This document shows, piece by piece, positions 1-6,414 of a DNA stretch of 8,514 nt. The stretch covers positions 1-8,514 of the forward strand of contig JAUMSA010000104.1 in NCBI GenBank assembly GCA_031293105.1, in the 5' to 3' direction. This stretch comes from Butyricicoccus sp. (lineage in GTDB: Bacteria; Bacillota; Clostridia; Oscillospirales; Butyricicoccaceae). Numbering within the stretch: position 1 is the stretch's first letter; each line of letters begins with the position of its first letter. The position numbers and the translations under genes were made by a program. The notes beneath the pieces are model-generated. The model did not search any database and was not told the DNA's origin. It saw only the letters and a program-made list of their open reading frames with translations.

Positions 1-11
1 GGACATGTCGA

Positions 12-383
12 TTATACGCTAGCAGGCACGATTTCAACCCAGTAGCCATCCGGGTCGGCAATAAAGTAGATGCCCATGTCGGTGTTTTCAAAGCAGATGC
101 AGTCCATTTCCTTGTGGCGAGCGTGGGCGGCGTCAAAGTCATCCACGGTCAGCGCCAGATGAAATTCATTGTCGCCCAGGTTGTAGGGGCGGTCCCAATC
201 GCGCAGCCAGGTCAGTTCGAGCAGATGTTCGGTCGAGCCGTCGGACAGATAAACAATGATAAACGAACCGTCGGGCGCGTTGATGCGGCGGGTCTCGGTC
301 AGCCCCAGGGCCTGCTGGTAGAATGCAAGCGAACGGTCCAGGTCACGGACATTGAAATTGTTGTGTGCGAAACGGAATTGCAT
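12..383 (-). CDS. VOC-family metalloenzyme, glyoxalase I-like
   Basis: A 123-residue single-module vicinal-oxygen-chelate protein. Glyoxalase I isomerises the hemithioacetal of methylglyoxal and a small thiol in the cytosol. Seen: a beta-alpha-beta-beta-beta repeat with H7 (in FAHNNF), E56 (in LLELTW), H75 (in NEFHLAL) and E117 (in YWVEIVP). These sit almost exactly where E. coli glyoxalase I has its four metal ligands, so the metal site looks intact; the short length resembles the Ni/Co-type bacterial enzymes. The late DPDGYWVEIVP motif is typical of the family. I chose the ATG at 383 because a perfect AAGGAGG lies 7 bases upstream; the ATG at 440 would add 19 residues with no homology-like character. 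Many clostridia lack glutathione, so the thiol partner is unknown. Another VOC activity is possible, so no symbol is given. It diverges from gdpP; no functional link is evident. Confidence 0.88.
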   Translation of the reverse strand: MQFRFAHNNFNVRDLDRSLAFYQQALGLTETRRINAPDGSFIIVYLSDGSTEHLLELTWLRDWDRPYNLGDNEFHLALTVDDFDAAHARHKEMDCICFENTDMGIYFIADPDGYWVEIVPASV

Positions 384-411
384 GATTTTTCCTCCTTGTG
401 GTTGTGTATTC

Positions 412-440
412 ACCATACCATACCGCGCGCCATTGTGCAA
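412..440 (-). promoter_or_regulatory. Candidate leftward promoter for the VOC gene
   Basis: Reading the minus strand, TTGCAC (435-440) is separated by 17 bases from TATGGT (412-417). The -10 is preceded by TGG, giving an extended -10 form. It would start transcription about 20 bases before the ATG, just ahead of the AAGGAGG site at 391-397. The -35 matches consensus only at TTG, so this is a moderate inference. A second TATGGT copy at 417-422 overlaps it and could be used instead. Confidence 0.4.
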
Positions 441-458
441 GAGGCAACAAAGATGCAG

Positions 459-470
459 CCCGCATGCGGG
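459..470. repeat. 12-bp perfect palindrome between divergent promoters
   Basis: CCCGCATGCGGG is a perfect palindrome. It lies 18-19 bases from both the rightward -35 (488-493) and the leftward -35 (435-440), close to the midpoint. It could be a binding site for a dimeric regulator acting on both promoters, but in GC-rich DNA a chance palindrome of this size is also plausible. No T-tract follows on either strand, so it is not a terminator. Confidence 0.35.
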
Positions 471-487
471 GAAGTTTCACATTCTGC

Positions 488-516
488 TTGCGTCGGGGGT
501 GGCAAAATGCTATACT
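488..516 (+). promoter_or_regulatory. Sigma-A-type promoter for the gdpP run
   Basis: TTGCGT (488-493), a 17-base spacer and TATACT (511-516), with TGC directly before the -10 (extended -10). The expected start of transcription is near 523, leaving a leader of about 33 bases that includes AGGAGG at 541-546. Spacing, the -10 match and its place just before gdpP make this the probable main promoter of the operon. Confidence 0.72.
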
Positions 517-555
517 GTATCTTGTAAATTTGTCTGTGATAGGAGGTTGCGCCTG

Positions 556-2559
556 GTGGACAGAAAGCTCAAACAGATCATCCAACCGGGATATCACTTC
601 TATTTTGCCATCTTCCTGGTGTTCTCCCTGTCCTGCGCCTATGTTTCCTATGTCATGTCCGGCATTGGAATCGTGGTATGTCTGATGATGTACCTGGTCT
701 ATCGCCATCGGGAAAAGCGCCGCCGCAGTGAGATGATGCGCTATTTGCAGAGCGTAACACTGGATGCCGGGCAGACAAGCCGGTCGTCCATCATCGATTT
801 TCCGCTGCCGACCGTCATCGTGCGGGCATCCACCAATGAAACGCTGTGGGCCAACGATGCGTTCTGTGAGGCGACTGGGCGGTGGGACTGCGCGCCGAAT
901 GTCAATTTTCACGATTTGGCGCCCGATTTCAATACCCATTGGCTGGCCGAAGGCAAACGGCAATATCCGGGGGAATTGCAGATCGACCAGAATTTCTTCT
1001 GGGTGTATGGCAGCCTGATGACCGAACAAGAGGCCGATGAAGTGCTCCTGGTGCTGTATTTTGTGCCCTGCACCGAATACATCCACTGCCGGGACCGCTA
1101 TACGCTCAGCCGTCCGGCGGTGTCGATCATCTCGATTGACAACTACGAGGAACTGACCAAAAACGCAACCGACTCGGAAAAATCGATTATTTTGGCCGAG
1201 ATCGACCGCAAAATCGCCCAATGGGCCAAGGACAGCCGCTCGCTGCTGCGCAAATATGACCGCGATAAGTATATTTTCGTGCTGGAAAACGGCGACCTGA
1301 CCAAGCTGGCCGGCAAAAAATTCAGCGTACTCGATGAGGTGCGCTCCATCCAAAGCCGGTCGGGCGTCGTTGCGACCCTGTCCATCGGCATCGGCAAAGA
1401 TGGCGAGACCTTCGCCGAATGCTTCCATTTCGCTGGGGTGGCGCTGGACATGGCGCTCTCCCGCGGCGGTGACCAGGTGGTCATTAAGACCAAATACAAT
1501 TTTGAATTTTTCGGCGGCCTGTCCAAGGAACTGGAAAAACGCACCAAGGTCAAGTCGCGCGTGGTGGCCAATGCGCTCATGCAGCTCATCCGCGAATCGT
1601 CCCGGGTGCTCATCATGGGCCACCAGTCGAGCGATATGGACTCGGTCGGCGCCGCAATCGGCATGGCTTGCGCCGTGCGGGTGCATGGCAAGCCGGTCAA
1701 TATCGTGCTGCGCCGAGACCGCACGCTGGCCCAGGAACTGATCGATAAGATCGAAGCCATTGAAGGCAACGAAAAGCTGTTCATGGAGCCGGATGAAGCC
1801 ATGGTGCTGTGCGACTACAATACGCTTTTGATTGTGGTGGACACCAACCGGCCCGACTATGTCGAGTCGCCGCCGCTGCTCGAATCGATCAATAAGGTAG
1901 CGGTTATCGACCACCATCGCCGGGCGGCCAGCTATATTGAAAACTTTGCACTCAATTTACACGAACCATATGCCTCTTCGGCGTCCGAATTGGTCTCCGA
2001 ATTGCTGCAATATATGGTCCAGACCAGCGAAATCCGGCGCGAAGAAGCCGAATGCCTGCTGGCTGGCATTTATCTGGATACCAAGGGCTTTTCGATCAAG
2101 ACCGGCGTGCGGACCTTTGAAGCAGCCGCCTACCTCAAGCGCGCAGGCGCCGAGATGGTGGCCGTCAAGAAGATGTTCCAGTCGACCTTTGACGAATATA
2201 TGCTGTGCCAGAAGGTCATTTCCACCGCGCATGACTGCGGCGGGGGCATTATTCTGGCCATTTCGGACGAGCCGATCGAAGACCGCGCGCTCGCGGCCAA
2301 GGCAGCCGATTCGCTCCTCGGTATCATTGGCGTGCGCGCCAGCATCGTGGCATTCCATGCGGGTGCGGATACGATTGTATCCGCGCGCTCGTTTGGACAG
2401 GTCAACGTCCAGATCGTCATGGAAAAGCTGGGCGGCGGCGGCAATATCACCTCCGCCGGGGCGCAGCTGCGCGGCGTTTCACTGGAAGATGCCGAGCCGC
2501 GGCTGCAAGAGGCCATCCAGGAATATCTGGAGGAGGACGACCGGCCGGATAAGACATAA
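556..2559 (+). CDS. gdpP: Cyclic-di-AMP phosphodiesterase GdpP (PAS, degenerate GGDEF, DHH/DHHA1)
   Basis: Membrane-anchored enzyme that hydrolyses the second messenger c-di-AMP to pApA, setting potassium/osmolyte balance and cell-wall stress tolerance. The GTG at 556 follows AGGAGG (541-546) by 9 bases and gives 667 residues, close to the roughly 660 usual for the family. Two hydrophobic segments (about 13-33 and 36-49) are followed by a basic stop-transfer stretch (RHREKRRR). A PAS-like domain (about 76-135) and a degenerate GGDEF domain (about 187-310, RGGDQ at 303-307 in place of GGDEF) come next. The DHH domain has H356, D360 and D362 (HQSSDMDS), D429 (VVDTNRPD), DHH at 452-454 and D508 (LDTKGFS), so the expected metal ligands are all present. 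The DHHA1 end carries GGGGN at 626-630. The catalytic site therefore looks intact. It heads the gdpP-rplI-dnaB block conserved in Firmicutes and is driven by the promoter at 488-516. Confidence 0.96.
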   Translation: MDRKLKQIIQPGYHFYFAIFLVFSLSCAYVSYVMSGIGIVVCLMMYLVYRHREKRRRSEMMRYLQSVTLDAGQTSRSSIIDFPLPTVIVRASTNETLWANDAFCEATGRWDCAPNVNFHDLAPDFNTHWLAEGKRQYPGELQIDQNFFWVYGSLMTEQEADEVLLVLYFVPCTEYIHCRDRYTLSRPAVSIISIDNYEELTKNATDSEKSIILAEIDRKIAQWAKDSRSLLRKYDRDKYIFVLENGDLTKLAGKKFSVLDEVRSIQSRSGVVATLSIGIGKDGETFAECFHFAGVALDMALSRGGDQVVIKTKYNFEFFGGLSKELEKRTKVKSRVVANALMQLIRESSRVLIMGHQSSDMDSVGAAIGMACAVRVHGKPVNIVLRRDRTLAQELIDKIEAIEGNEKLFMEPDEAMVLCDYNTLLIVVDTNRPDYVESPPLLESINKVAVIDHHRRAASYIENFALNLHEPYASSASELVSELLQYMVQTSEIRREEAECLLAGIYLDTKGFSIKTGVRTFEAAAYLKRAGAEMVAVKKMFQSTFDEYMLCQKVISTAHDCGGGIILAISDEPIEDRALAAKAADSLLGIIGVRASIVAFHAGADTIVSARSFGQVNVQIVMEKLGGGGNITSAGAQLRGVSLEDAEPRLQEAIQEYLEEDDRPDKT

Positions 2560-2602
2560 ACGGCGGGCTTGCCCGCAGGACGAATTTTAGGAGGAAATCA
2601 AC

Positions 2603-3049
2603 ATGAAAGTCATTTTAAAAGCAGATGTAAAGGGCAAAGGCAAGAAGGGCGCGCTCGTGGACGTCAGCGATGGCTACGGCCGCAACTTCCTGCTGCCGCG
2701 CGGCCTGGCCGATCTGGCAACGGCCGATAATCTCAACTTAAAGCGCCAGGCCGACGAAGCCCAGGCGCGCCGCATTGCGCTCGAGCAGCAGAACGCGCGC
2801 GACATCGCGGCCAAGCTCAAGGAACTCAAGGTCGAAGTGCGCGCTAAGGGCGGTGCAGGCGGCCGTCTGTTCGGCGCTGTAACCGCCAAGGAAATCTCCG
2901 AGGCGCTCAAGGCCCAGCACGGCATCGAAGTGGCCAAGAATAAGATCGTACTCGAGGAGCCGATCAAGGCCTTTGGCACCTACATGGTCAAGGCCAAGCT
3001 GTACACCGAGATCCCGGGCGAGATCCACGTACAAGTTATCGAAGCATAA
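2603..3049 (+). CDS. rplI: 50S ribosomal protein bL9
   Basis: Large-subunit protein that binds 23S rRNA domain V near the L1 stalk and helps limit frameshifting. The 148 residues match the usual bacterial length. The N-terminal RNA-binding lobe (about 1-40) shows the L9 signature, with KGKGKKG and GYGRNFLLPRGLA. A long charged connecting helix (about 41-75) leads to the C-terminal lobe, with GGRLFGAVT and GTYMVKAKLYTEI. The ATG at 2603 follows AGGAGG (2589-2594) by 8 bases. It is 43 bases downstream of gdpP with no obvious promoter, so it is probably co-transcribed with it. The intrinsic terminator just after it fits a need for more L9 than DnaB. Confidence 0.98.
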   Translation: MKVILKADVKGKGKKGALVDVSDGYGRNFLLPRGLADLATADNLNLKRQADEAQARRIALEQQNARDIAAKLKELKVEVRAKGGAGGRLFGAVTAKEISEALKAQHGIEVAKNKIVLEEPIKAFGTYMVKAKLYTEIPGEIHVQVIEA

Positions 3050-3062
3050 ATTCCGCAAATTT

Positions 3063-3104
3063 GAGAATGGGCGCACCATAACCGGGCACCCATTCTCCAT
3101 TTTT
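3063..3104 (+). terminator. Intrinsic terminator between rplI and dnaB
   Basis: GAGAATGGG (3063-3071) pairs perfectly with CCCATTCTC (3089-3097) across a 17-base loop. A run of five T (3100-3104) follows after two bases. The stem starts 14 bases after the rplI stop. Because dnaB begins 20 bases later with no clear promoter between, it is more likely a partial attenuator than a full stop. Confidence 0.78.
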
Positions 3105-3123
3105 AGAGAGGGGGTCAAAGCGC

Positions 3124-4455
3124 GTGGATGAACTTTTGGCGCGGCAGATGCCGCAAAGCGCGGAAGCCGAACAGGCGGTGATTGGCTCCATGCTCATTGA
3201 CCCGGAATGTATTCCGGCGGTCATTGAACTGCTGCGGCCGGATGATTTCTATATCGAGGAGAACCGGCGCATCTTTGAAACCATCTACTCGATGTTCAAC
3301 AACGCCATGCGCATCGATGCCGTGACCGTGCTCGATCAGCTCAAAGGCGCGGGCCTGTACGATGACGCGGGCGGCCGTGCCTACCTCATGCAGCTCATGG
3401 ACGTGACGCCCACGGCGGCCGGGGTGCGGGAATATGCCGCCATTGTGCGCGACAAAAGTATGTTGCGCGCTATCGCGGCCGCGGGCGCGGAAATCGAAAA
3501 GCTAGCGCTTGAGGGCGGCGGCGCAGCGGCAGATATCGCCGAACTGGCCGAGCAGAAAATCTATAATGTGCGCCAGGGACGCGAGATCAAAGGACTCAGC
3601 CCGATTAAATCGGTTATCATGGATTTATACGCCCAGCTTGACGAGCGTAGCCGGTCGGACAGCGACATTCCAGGCCTGACGACCGGGTTCCGCGACCTCG
3701 ACCACGCGCTCACCGGCCTGAACAAATCCGACCTCATCCTGGTCGCGGCCCGTCCCGGTATGGGTAAGACGGCGTTTGCACTTAACATTGCGCTCAATGC
3801 CGCCAAGGCCAGCAAAAAGGATGTGGTCGTGTTCCAGCTGGAAATGAGCAAAGACCAGCTCGCTGGACGTTTTCTCGCCAGCGAGGCGCTCATCGAATCG
3901 CAAAAACTCAAGACCGGCAATTTGAGCGAGGACGATTGGATTAAAATTGCCCGTGCAACCAATGTGCTGGCCAAAACACGCATCTATGTGGACGATAACC
4001 CGGCCATCACGGTCGCGGAGATCAAAGCCAAATGCCGCCGCTTGGGCGATGGGTTGGGGCTCATCGTCATCGACTATTTGCAGCTGATGCAGTCGGGCGG
4101 GCGGCGCAGTGACAACCGTACCCAGGAAGTCGCGGAAATTTCCCGTTCGCTCAAGATCATGGCAAAGGAACTCAATGTACCGGTCGTCTGCCTGTCGCAG
4201 CTTTCGCGTGCGGCCGAGCAGCGTGCCGACAAAAAACCCATGCTCAGCGACTTGCGTGAATCGGGCGCCATCGAGCAGGACGCCGACATCGTATTGTTCA
4301 TCTACCGCGACGATTATTACAACGACGACAGCGAGAACAAAAACGTGGCCGAAATCCTGATTGCCAAGAACCGTCACGGCGCGACCGGGTCGGTCAACCT
4401 GCAATGGATTGGCCAGTATACCACGTTCTCGAGCCAGGACCGTGTCCATGGATAA
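3124..4455 (+). CDS. dnaB: Replicative DNA helicase DnaB
   Basis: Hexameric 5'-3' helicase that unwinds the replication fork and recruits primase (named DnaC in Bacillus subtilis). The 443 residues are normal for the family, with no intein or frameshift. The N-terminal helical domain (about 1-105, opening with PQSAEAEQAVIGSML) is joined by a linker to the RecA-like domain. That domain has Walker A (ARPGMGKT, K215/T216), the catalytic glutamate E240 in QLEMS, Walker B (VIDYLQLM, D317), the SQLSR and LRESGAIEQDAD motifs, and the arginine-finger segment AKNRHG (R417). The GTG at 3124 is used: a G-rich site (GAGGGGG, 3108-3114) lies 9 bases upstream and the reading frame matches the family start. 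The end overlaps tilS by 8 bases. Transcription probably arrives by read-through past the rplI terminator. Confidence 0.97.
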   Translation: MDELLARQMPQSAEAEQAVIGSMLIDPECIPAVIELLRPDDFYIEENRRIFETIYSMFNNAMRIDAVTVLDQLKGAGLYDDAGGRAYLMQLMDVTPTAAGVREYAAIVRDKSMLRAIAAAGAEIEKLALEGGGAAADIAELAEQKIYNVRQGREIKGLSPIKSVIMDLYAQLDERSRSDSDIPGLTTGFRDLDHALTGLNKSDLILVAARPGMGKTAFALNIALNAAKASKKDVVVFQLEMSKDQLAGRFLASEALIESQKLKTGNLSEDDWIKIARATNVLAKTRIYVDDNPAITVAEIKAKCRRLGDGLGLIVIDYLQLMQSGGRRSDNRTQEVAEISRSLKIMAKELNVPVVCLSQLSRAAEQRADKKPMLSDLRESGAIEQDADIVLFIYRDDYYNDDSENKNVAEILIAKNRHGATGSVNLQWIGQYTTFSSQDRVHG

Positions 4456-5788
4456 ATTTTTACACACCATTGCGCAGACCATTGCGGAAAATGAGATGCT
4501 CGCCCCGGATGAACCGGTGCTGGTCGCCCTATCGGGCGGCGCTGATTCGGTGACGCTGACCTTGGCGCTGCGGGAACTGGGGTATCCGGTGCGCGCCTGC
4601 CATGTACATCATGGCTTGCGCGGCGCCGAAGCCGACCGCGACGCGCAGTTTTGCCGCGACTTTTGCCGCGCCCATACCATCGAGCTGGATATCCGGTGCG
4701 TGGATGCGGCCGCCCATGCTAAGGAGCACCGGCAGAGCATCGAAACCGCCGCGCGCGAAGTGCGGTATGCCGCCCTGGAACAGGCGGCGAGGGGGCACAA
4801 GATCGCAACCGCCCACACGGCCAATGACAACCTGGAAACCATGCTGTTCCATCTGGCGCGCGGCACCGGCGCGGCCGGCCTGGCCGGCATCCCGCCCGTG
4901 CGCGGCGCGGTCATCCGGCCGCTGCTCGGCTGCACGGGGCCGCAGATCGAACCTTTTTGGCCCGCCCGCGGCAAAGGTTTTGTAACCGACAGCACCAACG
5001 CTTCCGATGTTCACACCCGCAACCGCATCCGCCATACGGTCATCCCCGCACTTTTGGCGGTGCATCCGGGGGCGGTGCAGAATGCCGGGGCGCTCAGCGC
5101 CCGGCTGCGGCAGGATGATGCCTTTTTGGAGCAGGAGGCCGCGAAACTTTTAGCGCATGCCGCGCAGGGGGACGGCTGGCGGGTCGAACCTCTGAAGGAC
5201 GCCCATCCGGCGCTGCGCACCCGTGCCCTGCGGCAGCTTTGCGCCGACCGCGGCGTGCCGCGGCGGGATTTTACCGCCCGGCATATCCAGGCGCTCGAAG
5301 CGCTGCTGCAAAATCCCCGGCCGTCGGCGCGAACCGACCTGCCCGCTGGGTTTGTCGCGCAGCGGGAATATGGGCTTTTGAAGCTGGAAAATCGCGTTTC
5401 CGGGCCGGAAATCGTGCACGATGCCGTGCCGGTGCGCGGCTGCGGCACGTTCGGTTCGCCGGATTTGCGGGTATCCATCCGGCGGCTTGAAAAAAATCAG
5501 GTTTTTTACAAATCATTCAATACTTTTTGCGTTGATTGTGATACAATAGACATGTCTACCTGCACCCTGCGTACCCGGCGCACAGGCGACCGCCTGCGGC
5601 TGACCGAGCACGGGGGCAGTAAAACATTAAAAAAGCTGCTGATCGACAAAAAAATTCCAAGCGCCCGGCGCGATCACCTGGCCGTGCTGGCCGATCAAAA
5701 CGGCCTGATTGCGGTGCAGGGCGTTGGAATTGACATCAGCAGCCGTCCGCAGGGCGGCGCCATTTTCGAGATACAGTTTGAGGGGTAA
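4448..5788 (+). CDS. tilS: tRNA(Ile)-lysidine synthase TilS
   Basis: ATP-dependent ligase that converts C34 of the CAU-anticodon tRNA-Ile to lysidine, switching decoding from AUG to AUA; it is normally essential. The ATG at 4448, inside the dnaB end, is preceded by AGGA (4436-4439) 8 bases upstream and gives 446 residues, in the family range. The N-terminal PP-loop ATPase domain shows SGGADS (29-34), VHHGLRGAEADRD, and NDNLETMLFHLARGTGAAG; TDSTNASDVHTRNRIRHTVI closes the core. A middle helical substrate domain (about 225-310) and the C-terminal TilS domain (about 372-446, with RRTGDRLRL and KKLLIDKKIP) follow. The overlap with dnaB suggests translational coupling; hpt starts 4 bases after the stop. 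An AT-rich stretch encoding residues about 347-370 differs from the GC-rich surroundings and may hide a promoter. Confidence 0.95.
   Translation: MDKFLHTIAQTIAENEMLAPDEPVLVALSGGADSVTLTLALRELGYPVRACHVHHGLRGAEADRDAQFCRDFCRAHTIELDIRCVDAAAHAKEHRQSIETAAREVRYAALEQAARGHKIATAHTANDNLETMLFHLARGTGAAGLAGIPPVRGAVIRPLLGCTGPQIEPFWPARGKGFVTDSTNASDVHTRNRIRHTVIPALLAVHPGAVQNAGALSARLRQDDAFLEQEAAKLLAHAAQGDGWRVEPLKDAHPALRTRALRQLCADRGVPRRDFTARHIQALEALLQNPRPSARTDLPAGFVAQREYGLLKLENRVSGPEIVHDAVPVRGCGTFGSPDLRVSIRRLEKNQVFYKSFNTFCVDCDTIDMSTCTLRTRRTGDRLRLTEHGGSKTLKKLLIDKKIPSARRDHLAVLADQNGLIAVQGVGIDISSRPQGGAIFEIQFEG
5539..5547 (+). promoter_or_regulatory. Candidate internal promoter (extended -10) inside tilS
   Basis: TG-A-TACAAT is an extended -10 hexamer (TACAAT at 5542-5547) lying in an AT-rich island (about 5487-5555). 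The -35 region 17 bases upstream (AATACT, 5519-5524) is poor, so activity would rest on the TG element. A second possibility nearby is TTGAAA (5487-5492) with AATCAT (5511-5516) at 18 bases. Either could feed hpt and ftsH independently of gdpP-dnaB. This is inference from base pattern only. Confidence 0.35.
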
Positions 5789-5792
5789 GAAT

Positions 5793-6332
5793 ATGAAAAA
5801 CGATATCAAGGAAATCTTGTTTACCGAAGAACAGCTTGCCGAAAAGGTTGCCGAACTGGGCGCCCGCATCACCGAGGACTATCGGGGCAAAAACCCGCTG
5901 GTCGTTAGTGTGCTCAAGGGCAGCTATGTGTTCATGGCCGATTTGACCCGTAAGATCGATACGGCTTGCAACGTGGATTTCATGGTCGTGTCCAGCTATG
6001 GCCAGGGCACCAAGACCAGCGGCGAGGTGCAGATCATCAAGGATATCGGCCAGAAGATCGAGGGACGCGACCTCATCATCGTGGAGGATATCCTGGACAG
6101 CGGCGTCACGCTCAGCTACCTGATGAAGGTCTTGCAGGCGCGCGGCGCAAACTCCATCCGCCTGTGTACGCTCCTGTCCAAGCCCGAGCGCCACAAGGTG
6201 GAAGTTCCCATCGATTATCTTGGCTTTGAGATCCCCGACGAATTTGTTGTGGGCTATGGCCTGGATTATGCGGAAAAATACCGCAATTTGCCGTATATCG
6301 GCATTCTAAAGCCCGAAGTCTATGGCGGCTGA
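5793..6332 (+). CDS. hpt: Hypoxanthine phosphoribosyltransferase
   Basis: Cytosolic purine-salvage enzyme that joins hypoxanthine (usually also guanine) to PRPP, giving IMP or GMP. The 179 residues match the usual bacterial length of about 180. The pyrophosphate-loop region is VLKGSYVF (K42-G43), the flexible loop is SSYGQGTKTSGEV, and the PRPP-binding motif is VEDILDSGVTL (97-107), with acidic pair E98/D99 and the probable catalytic D102. The late segment (PIDYLGFEIPDEFVVGYGLD, then EKYRNLPYIG) is typical. I chose the ATG at 5793 because GAGGGG (5780-5785) sits 7 bases upstream and the protein starts as the family does; the ATG at 5709 lies inside tilS. The 4-base gap after tilS implies coupling. 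The tilS-hpt-ftsH order is conserved across Firmicutes, and in Bacillus TilS and HprT together have been linked to ftsH expression. Confidence 0.97.
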   Translation: MKNDIKEILFTEEQLAEKVAELGARITEDYRGKNPLVVSVLKGSYVFMADLTRKIDTACNVDFMVVSSYGQGTKTSGEVQIIKDIGQKIEGRDLIIVEDILDSGVTLSYLMKVLQARGANSIRLCTLLSKPERHKVEVPIDYLGFEIPDEFVVGYGLDYAEKYRNLPYIGILKPEVYGG

Positions 6333-6345
6333 TTTTTAAACCGGC

Positions 6346-6366
6346 GCGCAGCCCAAGGGGCGGCGC
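6346..6366 (+). other. GC-rich hairpin in the hpt-ftsH spacer
   Basis: GCGC-A-GCCC (6346-6354) pairs with GGGC-G-GCGC (6358-6366) across the loop AAG: eight GC pairs with one A-G mismatch. It starts 14 bases after the hpt stop. No T-run follows, so it is not a classical terminator. It lies 31 bases ahead of the ftsH ribosome binding site and could protect or process the mRNA end. In this GC-rich context chance folding is possible. Confidence 0.4.
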
Positions 6367-6396
6367 ACGCCGGGGCGCATGCCATGGCTGAGAAAA

Positions 6397-6407
6397 AAAG
6401 GAAGGTG
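6397..6407 (+). promoter_or_regulatory. Ribosome binding site that decides the ftsH start
   Basis: AAAGGAAGGTG resembles the anti-Shine-Dalgarno complement AAAGGAGGTG with one extra A. Its AAGGTG part (6402-6407) is 7 bases before TTG at 6415, the best-placed start. The in-frame ATG at 6379 lies upstream of this site with no such motif before it. The ATG at 6427 has only a closer, weaker AAAGG. Confidence 0.6.
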
Positions 6408-6414
6408 TCCCCTA

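Noticed and set aside
343..1917. Long minus-strand open frame opposite gdpP
   Set aside because: It lies antisense to a gene with clear GdpP domains, has no ribosome site or family-like motifs, and is the kind of long antisense frame GC-rich codon use creates.
2563..2576. GCGGGC-TT-GCCCGC palindrome between gdpP and rplI
   Set aside because: It could fold as a small hairpin, but the loop is tiny and only a T4 run follows eight bases later. It does not look like a working terminator, and the spacer is only 43 bases.
6379..6414. Upstream ATG start for ftsH (MPWLRKKG...)
   Set aside because: The best ribosome site lies downstream of this ATG, and the extra residues do not resemble an FtsH N-terminus.
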